Origin: Formosimonas limnophila
GTDB lineage: Bacteria > Pseudomonadota > Gammaproteobacteria > Burkholderiales > Burkholderiaceae
NCBI RefSeq assembly: GCF_014652675.1
Contig: NZ_BMZG01000008.1
Coordinates: 1,960 to 65,959, forward strand
Direction of reading: 5' to 3'
DNA length: 64,000 nucleotides
Positions 58,252 to 64,000 of this stretch are shown in pieces. A model generated the notes under the pieces. The model saw only the letters and a list, made by a program, of their open reading frames with translations, was not told the origin of the DNA and did no database searches. Positions within the stretch are counted from its first letter, which is position 1; each line of letters starts with the position of its first letter. The position numbers and the translations under genes were made by a program.

Positions 58252-59289
58252 ATGTACGCACTTCTTCGACCACTGTTGTTCACCCTCGATGCCGAAAAAT
58301 CCCACCATTTGGCTTTCTCACTGGCTCACAAAGCATTTAGGCTCGGTTTACTACCTAAGCTAAATCACGTGACTAAACCACACACCGTGATAGGCTTGAC
58401 ATTTCCCAATCGCGTCGGCTTGGCAGCTGGGTTGGACAAAAATGGGGAACACATAGACGTACTCGCCCAGCTTGGTTTTGGCTTTATCGAAATTGGCACG
58501 GTGACGCCACGCCCACAATCGGGTAACCCGCAGCCGCGCTTGTTTCGACTGCCGCAAGCGAATGCCATCATCAATCGTATGGGTTTCAACAACCTCGGTG
58601 TCGACAACTTGATTGAAAACGTCAAGCGCAGCCAATTTGTCAAGAACGGCGGCATCATCGGCATCAACATCGGCAAAAATGCCGATACACCGATTGAACA
58701 CGCTGTCAAGGACTACCTCATCGGCTTATCTAAAGTCTACGCGCACGCCAGCTACATCGCCGTCAACATCTCATCACCAAACACCAAAAACCTGCGCGAC
58801 TTACAAAGCGAAGACGCATTAGACAACCTACTGTCTCAACTCAAAGAATCTCAACTGCAATTGGCCGACAAATACCAAAAATACGTGCCAATGACACTAA
58901 AAATCGCACCAGATATCGACAGCGAACAACTCACAATCATCGCTGAACTACTCAAAAGGCACAAAATCGATGGTGTCATCGCCACCAACACGACGCTCGA
59001 TAAAGCCAGCGTCACTCACCTACCCCATGGTGACGAGACAGGTGGCTTAAGCGGTACACCCGTGCGCGACAAATCCACACAAATCATCAAAGCCCTATCG
59101 GATGAATTAAGCAGCGAAGTCCCCATCATCGGCGTCGGCGGCATCAGCAGTGGTGCAGATGCACAGGCAAAAATAAACGCAGGAGCTGATTTGATACAAG
59201 TCTACAGCGGCTTGATTTATCAAGGGCCATCGTTGGTTGGACAGTGTGTCCAAGCACTGACACCTTTAGAACAAAGTCACGGAATTTGA
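58252..59289 (+). CDS. pyrD: Dihydroorotate dehydrogenase (quinone)
   Basis: This class 2, membrane-associated enzyme of pyrimidine synthesis has 345 residues. FMN-site segments include [40 protein letters not shown], and [20 protein letters not shown], where Ser is the class 2 catalytic base. [20 protein letters not shown] binds phosphate. It starts four bases after bpt. Confidence 0.97.
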   Translation: MYALLRPLLFTLDAEKSHHLAFSLAHKAFRLGLLPKLNHVTKPHTVIGLTFPNRVGLAAGLDKNGEHIDVLAQLGFGFIEIGTVTPRPQSGNPQPRLFRLPQANAIINRMGFNNLGVDNLIENVKRSQFVKNGGIIGINIGKNADTPIEHAVKDYLIGLSKVYAHASYIAVNISSPNTKNLRDLQSEDALDNLLSQLKESQLQLADKYQKYVPMTLKIAPDIDSEQLTIIAELLKRHKIDGVIATNTTLDKASVTHLPHGDETGGLSGTPVRDKSTQIIKALSDELSSEVPIIGVGGISSGADAQAKINAGADLIQVYSGLIYQGPSLVGQCVQALTPLEQSHGI

Positions 59290-59341
59290 AACAAAACCAC
59301 CATCATGAACATTAAAGCCAATCTCAGAAAGGGACAAAGAT

Positions 59342-60906
59342 ATGACCAAACCAAAAACCAATGAGCTGACTCATCACAAGACAGGACGTTTTCTAAACGC
59401 CGTCGAGAAGGTAGGAAATAAACTCCCTGACCCTGCTATATTATTTGCCCTGCTTATGGTTACTGTTTGGGTCATCTCGTGGATACTGTCAGGCGTGAGT
59501 TTCGCAGAGTTGGATCCACGCACGGGTAAAGCTATTGAGATTAAAAACTTACTCTCTGGCGCAGCTTTTACTGAGTTCACTGGTAAAATTGTCACCACCT
59601 TTGTGAATTTCCCCCCTCTGGGCGTGGTTCTGGTAGCTATGCTGGGTTTGGGCATTGCCGAGTACAGCGGCTTTTTGGGTGCTGCCATCCGCTCAGCTTT
59701 GTCCATCACCCCAAAAAAATTACTCACACCTGCCGTAGTCTTAATCGGTGCAGCCAGCAGTGTGGCCATTGATGCGGGCTATGTGTTGGTCATTCCACTG
59801 GGCGGTGTAATTTTTATGCTGCTGGTCGTCATCCATTGGCGGGCATTGCAGCAGCTTTTGCTGGGGTATCAGGTGGCTTTTCTGCAACGATTGTACCTGG
59901 TAGTTTAGATCCATTGCTCGCAGGTCTAACCCAAGCATCAGCTCGTTTGGCGGCTGATCCAGGTGCAGCCTCAATAGTGATTAACCCATTAAACAACTAT
60001 ATTTTCACGACAGCATCGACCCTCTTGTTGACTTTAGTTGGCTGGTTTATCACTGATCGAGTGATTGAGCCACGTTTACGCACTCGCCAAATAGACGCCG
60101 ACATCACAGACTTACCACGTTTAGAAGCACTTAGCAGCAAAGAGCGCAAAGGTTTGATTTGGGCCGTGGTTTCAATGCTGGCGATTACCATTGCCATTGC
60201 ATTGTGGTTATTGCCAGAGACTTCTCCATGGCGCAGTGAAAAAGGGGCCTTGACATCAGGTGATGCACCATTGATGAAATCGATTGTGCCCATTATTTTT
60301 GTTGTGTTTTTATTGCCCGGCCTAATTTATGGCTTTATCACTGGTTCGCTCTGCAGCCATCGTGATGCAGTCAAAGGTTTGACCCATTCAATGAATGGCA
60401 TGTCGTACTATTTGGTCATGATTTTTTTCTGCTCACTGTTTGTTTATGCGTTTGCTCAATCAAACATTGGTTCATTATTGGCGCTCAAAGGTGCGACTTT
60501 GCTTAAAGAGTGGCAATTGCCACAAGGCCTGACACTCGTTGGTATTGTCCTGGTAACCGCATTTTTAAACTTACTGATTGGGTCAGCCTCTGCGAAATGG
60601 GCATTAATTGGTGCTGTCATGGTACCGATGCTCATGCAGTTGGGCATTTCACCAGACTTGACCCAAGCTGCCTATCGTGTTGGTGATTCGTCAACAAACA
60701 TCATCACACCACTCATGCCTTACTTCACATTGGTGGTTGTGTATTGCCAAAAATACTTGAAATCAACAGGAATTGGTACACTGGTGTCCATCATGCTGCC
60801 TTATTCATTGGCATTTTTGGTCACATGGACGTTGTTCTTGTTTGTTTTTTGGTTTTTCGATATTCCTTTGGGTGTTGGTTCAAGCTATGCTTATCCAGCC
60901 TCATAA
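59342..60906 (+). pseudogene. abgT: AbgT-family p-aminobenzoyl-glutamate transporter, frameshifted
   Basis: Two overlapping frames together make a full-length AbgT transporter of about 520 residues. The first (59342-59908) covers the N-terminus (RFLNAVEKVGNKLPDPAILF) to AIDAGYVLVIPLGGVIF. The second continues AGRHPLAGIAAAFAGVSGGF to the C-terminal GDSSTNIITPLMPYF, which holds the family's conserved SSTNxITPLMPYF segment, and ends at 60906. The switch falls at a T5 run (59811-59815). One extra T would give GVIFYAAGRHPLAG and restore a single frame. The rest looks uncorrupted, so the lesion is very recent, phase-variable or a sequencing error. A GGGACAAAG ribosome-binding site precedes the ATG. 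Confidence 0.85.
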
Positions 60907-61114
60907 GATAATCAAACAATAAAATTTGGGGCAAAATAAAATCCGCGGCTTGTAAAAACTGCACAAAACGACCATCTTGCGCATCCAGCCTATGATGAGC
61001 GAAAGTAACGAATAAACAAGCTTTTGTATTGAAGCCACCATTGAGGCAAGTTTTGAGCATTATCGCGATTTTTTTCGATAAGCACTTTTAAAAATTTCGG
61101 TACGCCCAAAAGGT
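60907..61114. other. Short intergenic stretch after abgT
   Basis: No gene is supported here. It contains the small inverted repeat TTATCG (61060-61065) and CGATAA (61076-61081) around a T7 run, perhaps a weak end-of-transcript signal for abgT. A large hairpin follows. Confidence 0.4.
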
Positions 61115-61164
61115 CCCAATAGAAAATCGCCACTAAAGTAATTAAGTGGCGATTTTCTATTGGG
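61115..61164. repeat. Perfect 20-bp inverted repeat (large hairpin)
   Basis: CCCAATAGAAAATCGCCACT (61115-61134) and its exact reverse complement (61145-61164) are separated by ten bases. It sits between the 3' ends of converging abgT and fbpC, 22 bases past the fbpC stop. No long T tract follows on either strand. It could be a terminator, an mRNA 3'-end protector or a small palindromic repeat element. Confidence 0.85.
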
Positions 61165-61186
61165 AAAAAGTCGAATCAGAGCCGCA

Positions 61187-62242
61187 TTACTGGCTTTTTG
61201 GAATTTCCGAAATCAAACTCACGCCATACGGTGCAAGCGCAACACCAACCTCGTCACCCGAACGGTACGGCATCAAGACATCAGCACTGATGGCAAACAT
61301 ATTGCCCACACTGGTATCAAGCTCAATCTCCCACATCATGCCGAGGTAAGTGGCTTTTTTAACCGTGGCTTTGAGCGTATTCGGCTCACCAATCGCTTTA
61401 ATCACAATCGCTTCAGGGCGCACGGCGACTTGGGTAGCGTCATTCTTTGCACCTGTCGCGTGGGCCAGGGGCAAGCCGCCCAAATGGTAGCCTTGTGCAT
61501 TTTTCTCAACGGGCAGTAAATTCGCTTCACCCATAAAACCTGCGACGAACTCGCTGTTTGGCTGTTGATACAGCTCTTGCGGCGTGCCCTGCTGCGCAAT
61601 CACACCGACGTTCATGACGATGATTTGATCAGATACCGCCAAGGCTTCGTTTTGGTCGTGCGTCACATAAACCGCAGTAATGCCCAAACGCTGCTGCAAT
61701 GCGCGAATTTCTTCACGCATTTGGCGGCGCAAACGCGCGTCGAGATTGGATAACGGCTCATCGAACAACAGAACCGACGGCTCCATCACCAAGGCACGCG
61801 CCAAGGCGACGCGTTGCTGCTGCCCGCCCGACAGCTCGGATGGCCAGCGATGCCCCAAGTGCCCTAAGCCGACTTGCTCCAAGGCTTCAAGCCCTCGCTC
61901 TTGCGCGGCTTTTTTCTTTAGACCTTGATTGAGCAAACCATAGGCGACGTTGTCAATCACCTTCATGTGGGGAAACAACGCGTAACTTTGGAACATCATA
62001 CTGACGTTACGCGCCAATGGCGGCAAGAGCGTGACATCTTGGTCGCCAATCCAAATTTGACCTTCCGATGGTTGCTCCAAGCCCGCAATCATACGTAGCG
62101 TGGTGGTTTTACCGCAACCCGACGGTCCTAACAATGTAACCAATGAACCCGCTTCGACCTTGAAGCTGATGTTTTTAACCACTTCGGTATCACCATAGCG
62201 TTTGATGACGTTTTTGAATTCAATTACAGCTGCTTTTTTCAT
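61187..62242 (-). CDS. fbpC: Fe(III)-type ABC transporter ATP-binding protein
   Basis: This 351-residue importer ATPase of the FbpC/PotA group has Walker [15 protein letters not shown], signature [15 protein letters not shown] and Walker B VLLFDEPLSNLDARLRRQMR. A C-terminal TOBE domain carries AVRPEAIVIKAIGEPNTLKA. AAGG eight bases before ATG 62242 decides the start; an ATG 20 codons earlier lies inside fbpB. Its partner permease is upstream. Iron is the likeliest substrate, but related systems carry 2-aminoethylphosphonate or polyamines. Confidence 0.85.
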   Translation of the reverse strand: MKKAAVIEFKNVIKRYGDTEVVKNISFKVEAGSLVTLLGPSGCGKTTTLRMIAGLEQPSEGQIWIGDQDVTLLPPLARNVSMMFQSYALFPHMKVIDNVAYGLLNQGLKKKAAQERGLEALEQVGLGHLGHRWPSELSGGQQQRVALARALVMEPSVLLFDEPLSNLDARLRRQMREEIRALQQRLGITAVYVTHDQNEALAVSDQIIVMNVGVIAQQGTPQELYQQPNSEFVAGFMGEANLLPVEKNAQGYHLGGLPLAHATGAKNDATQVAVRPEAIVIKAIGEPNTLKATVKKATYLGMMWEIELDTSVGNMFAISADVLMPYRSGDEVGVALAPYGVSLISEIPKSQ

Positions 62243-62258
62243 GTTCAAACCTTTGATA

Positions 62259-64000
62259 TTATTGACCGTTAGAGCGACGACCGAGTTTGGCGTCACCGAC
62301 AAATTTTTGTACCCCCAAAAGCACCACCAGCATCAACACAATCAACACTGAGCAATACGCCAAAGCCTCGCCATATGCACCATTGCCGACGCGCTCAATG
62401 ATGAATGTGGTCGCCAAGTGGTACTCGGCATTGACCAAGAAAATCACCGCAGTAATCGTCGTCACCGCACGGACAAAACCATACGACAGCGACGTGATAA
62501 TCGCGGGACGCAACAACGGGAACGTAACCCGTCGCAATGTGCCCAAAGTGGTTGAGCCGAGCATCAATGAGGCTTCGTCTAAACTCTTATCAATCTGCTT
62601 GAACGATGCCAAGCCCGCGCGAACGGATACAGGTAAGTTACGGAAAATAAAGCTCAAGACAATAATTGCCGCAGTGCCCGTCAATTCAAACGGTGGTAAA
62701 TTAAACGCCATGATGTAGCTCACACCGAGCACCGTACCGGGAATCGCAAAGGTAATCAGATTGGCAAACTCAAAGCTGTCGCGCCCTTTAAACTCAGTAC
62801 GTGCCAAGACATATGAGGTCAAAATCCCAATCAATGCGGTAATCGGTGCAGCAATCAAAGCGAGCTTCATCGTCGTCCACAATGAGCTCCATGCCGTACC
62901 AGACCAGATAATGCCCGCCACGCCTGATTCAATCCCAAAGGCTTTTTTGAAATGCACGAGCGATGGCGTATAGTCCAAGCCCCAGTTCTGCACCAAACCA
63001 CCAATGAGCGCAAAGGCATACAGCGCAATCGTCAACGCCAACCATGGCAAAGCAATCGCCAAACCCGCACGCTTCACACCCTTCGGCAATGCCATCGGAA
63101 TACCCGAATCGCCCTTACCACCGACAGTGACATAGTTTTTCTTACCGACCACGCTGTGTTGAATATAAAACGCGAGCATTGCGAGCAACAAAAGAATAAA
63201 CGACAAGCCCGCCGCGCGACCTGGGTCAAGCGTTGCACCGACAATCGCGAAATAAATTTCAGTAGAAAATACTTTGTAGTTTTCACCCAGCAAAATCGGG
63301 TTGCCAAAGTCAGCAATACTCTCAACAAAGCCAATCAAAAACGAATTACCCAACGCAGGCAACAACAGCGGGAACGTCACCGTCCAAAACGTGCGGCGAT
63401 TATCCGAACCCAAGGTTTGCGCAGCTTCCTCTAAACTCGGTGCCAATGCTTGCACTGCGCCACGAATAATCATGTACGCCACAGGCGTGAAGGCAAACGT
63501 CTGCGCTAAGACCACACCATCCAAACCATAAATCCAACGCCCCAAAGTCACGCCAAACGTACCTTCAATGAGCTGAGTCAAAATGCCTTGACGACCGAAT
63601 AACAGCAATAAGCCTAAACCCAAGACAAACGGTGGCGTAATCACAGGTAATAATGCCATTGCACGCAACCACGGCGGATTGTATTGGCCAAAAAAACCAC
63701 GTCGCTCGCCGAGCAATGCAAAAATCAAACCGAGCACCGTCGTCGTGATGCCGCAAATGGTTGCTAAAAATAAAGTATTCCAAAACACACCGCAACTATC
63801 AGATGAATACACACAGGCCAACGACCACACATCGCGCTCAGTCATCCGAGCCATCCACGTCGCGCTGCTCAAATGGCGCACGCCCGCTTCATCGACATAA
63901 AACATATTAAGAATCGACTTACCTACAGGCCAGCCGACAAAAATCAGCAGCATTGCCGCAATGCACACAACCAAAGTTGCCACCAAAGCATCGCCTTTAA
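62259..64000 (-). CDS. fbpB: Fe(III)-type ABC transporter permease, 5' end beyond the window
   Basis: This is a double-length permease with two six-segment halves, as in FbpB/AfuB iron importers. Each half has an EAA loop: LEEAAQTLGSDNRRTFWTVT and LDEASLMLGSTTLGTLRRVT. At least 579 codons are present. The frame is still open at the right edge (reading ...KGDALVATLVVC), so the true start is outside the window. The periplasmic binding protein is expected upstream, off the edge. It ends 16 bases before the fbpC start. Confidence 0.85.
   Translation of the reverse strand, partial: KGDALVATLVVCIAAMLLIFVGWPVGKSILNMFYVDEAGVRHLSSATWMARMTERDVWSLACVYSSDSCGVFWNTLFLATICGITTTVLGLIFALLGERRGFFGQYNPPWLRAMALLPVITPPFVLGLGLLLLFGRQGILTQLIEGTFGVTLGRWIYGLDGVVLAQTFAFTPVAYMIIRGAVQALAPSLEEAAQTLGSDNRRTFWTVTFPLLLPALGNSFLIGFVESIADFGNPILLGENYKVFSTEIYFAIVGATLDPGRAAGLSFILLLLAMLAFYIQHSVVGKKNYVTVGGKGDSGIPMALPKGVKRAGLAIALPWLALTIALYAFALIGGLVQNWGLDYTPSLVHFKKAFGIESGVAGIIWSGTAWSSLWTTMKLALIAAPITALIGILTSYVLARTEFKGRDSFEFANLITFAIPGTVLGVSYIMAFNLPPFELTGTAAIIVLSFIFRNLPVSVRAGLASFKQIDKSLDEASLMLGSTTLGTLRRVTFPLLRPAIITSLSYGFVRAVTTITAVIFLVNAEYHLATTFIIERVGNGAYGEALAYCSVLIVLMLVVLLGVQKFVGDAKLGRRSNGQ

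Noticed and set aside
60821-61060. Minus-strand frame beyond abgT as a gene remnant
   Set aside because: Half lies antisense to abgT and the remaining ~50 codons show no family resemblance.

Overview
The window reads as ordinary chromosome from a betaproteobacterium, most likely Burkholderiales, of moderate base composition. This rests on gene content and order: pilB-pilC-pilD-coaE-zapD-yacG, a polyhydroxyalkanoate granule-region protein, groESL behind a CIRCE operator combined with a heat-shock-type promoter, both N-degron aminoacyl-transferases (aat, bpt), and a tsaB-rimI-holD-like cluster. No phage, complete insertion sequence, CRISPR array or rRNA operon was seen. One tRNA-Arg(CCT) lies at the left edge.

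Positions 1-10,400 form a phosphate and arsenate block. A DUF47 accessory protein and a Pit transporter on the plus strand converge on pstS-pstC-pstA-pstB-phoU-phoB-phoR on the minus strand. A clear Pho box precedes pstS and a strong stem-loop terminator separates pstS from pstC. Directly upstream lie arsH and arsC behind a near-perfect palindrome, but no arsR or arsenite exporter is present.

Positions 10,400-20,700 are more accessory. They hold a scar where a frameshifted lysR and a headless methyltransferase meet, a MoaF-like secreted protein, an NmrA-type reductase, a fasciclin lipoprotein, a TetR regulator followed by a PHA-system protein, exonuclease III, an NlpC/P60 lipoprotein, two tandem paralogous lipoproteins, a SHOCT-PspC protein, and a patatin-type V autotransporter.

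Positions 20,700-32,700 carry phr with an enoyl-CoA hydratase, an M61 peptidase, icd, a decayed alcohol dehydrogenase, pyrG, a MATE exporter and a KefF/KefC pair. Positions 32,700-42,400 are a long, tightly overlapping plus-strand run: ispB, corC-like, pilB, psuK, psuG, pilC, pilD, coaE, zapD, yacG. The pseudouridine-salvage pair sits inside the type IV pilus assembly genes. GroESL follows.

Positions 44,600-51,800 (minus) hold holD-like, rimI, tsaB, ispF, ispD, DUF3820, an MFS transporter, an HSL-type esterase, a DUF2059 protein and cysB. The sulfate transporter cysA-cysW-cysT-sbp follows. A plus-strand group (NUDIX, aat, bpt, pyrD, frameshifted abgT) then converges on an Fe(III)-type ABC transporter (fbpC, fbpB) that runs off the right edge.

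I see no wholly undescribed system. The best leads are the psuKG insertion in the pilus operon, the arsHC-pst-pit arrangement with an orphan palindromic operator, several recent gene-decay scars, two large hairpins at convergent gene ends, and a diverged duplicate of a promoter/leader region.
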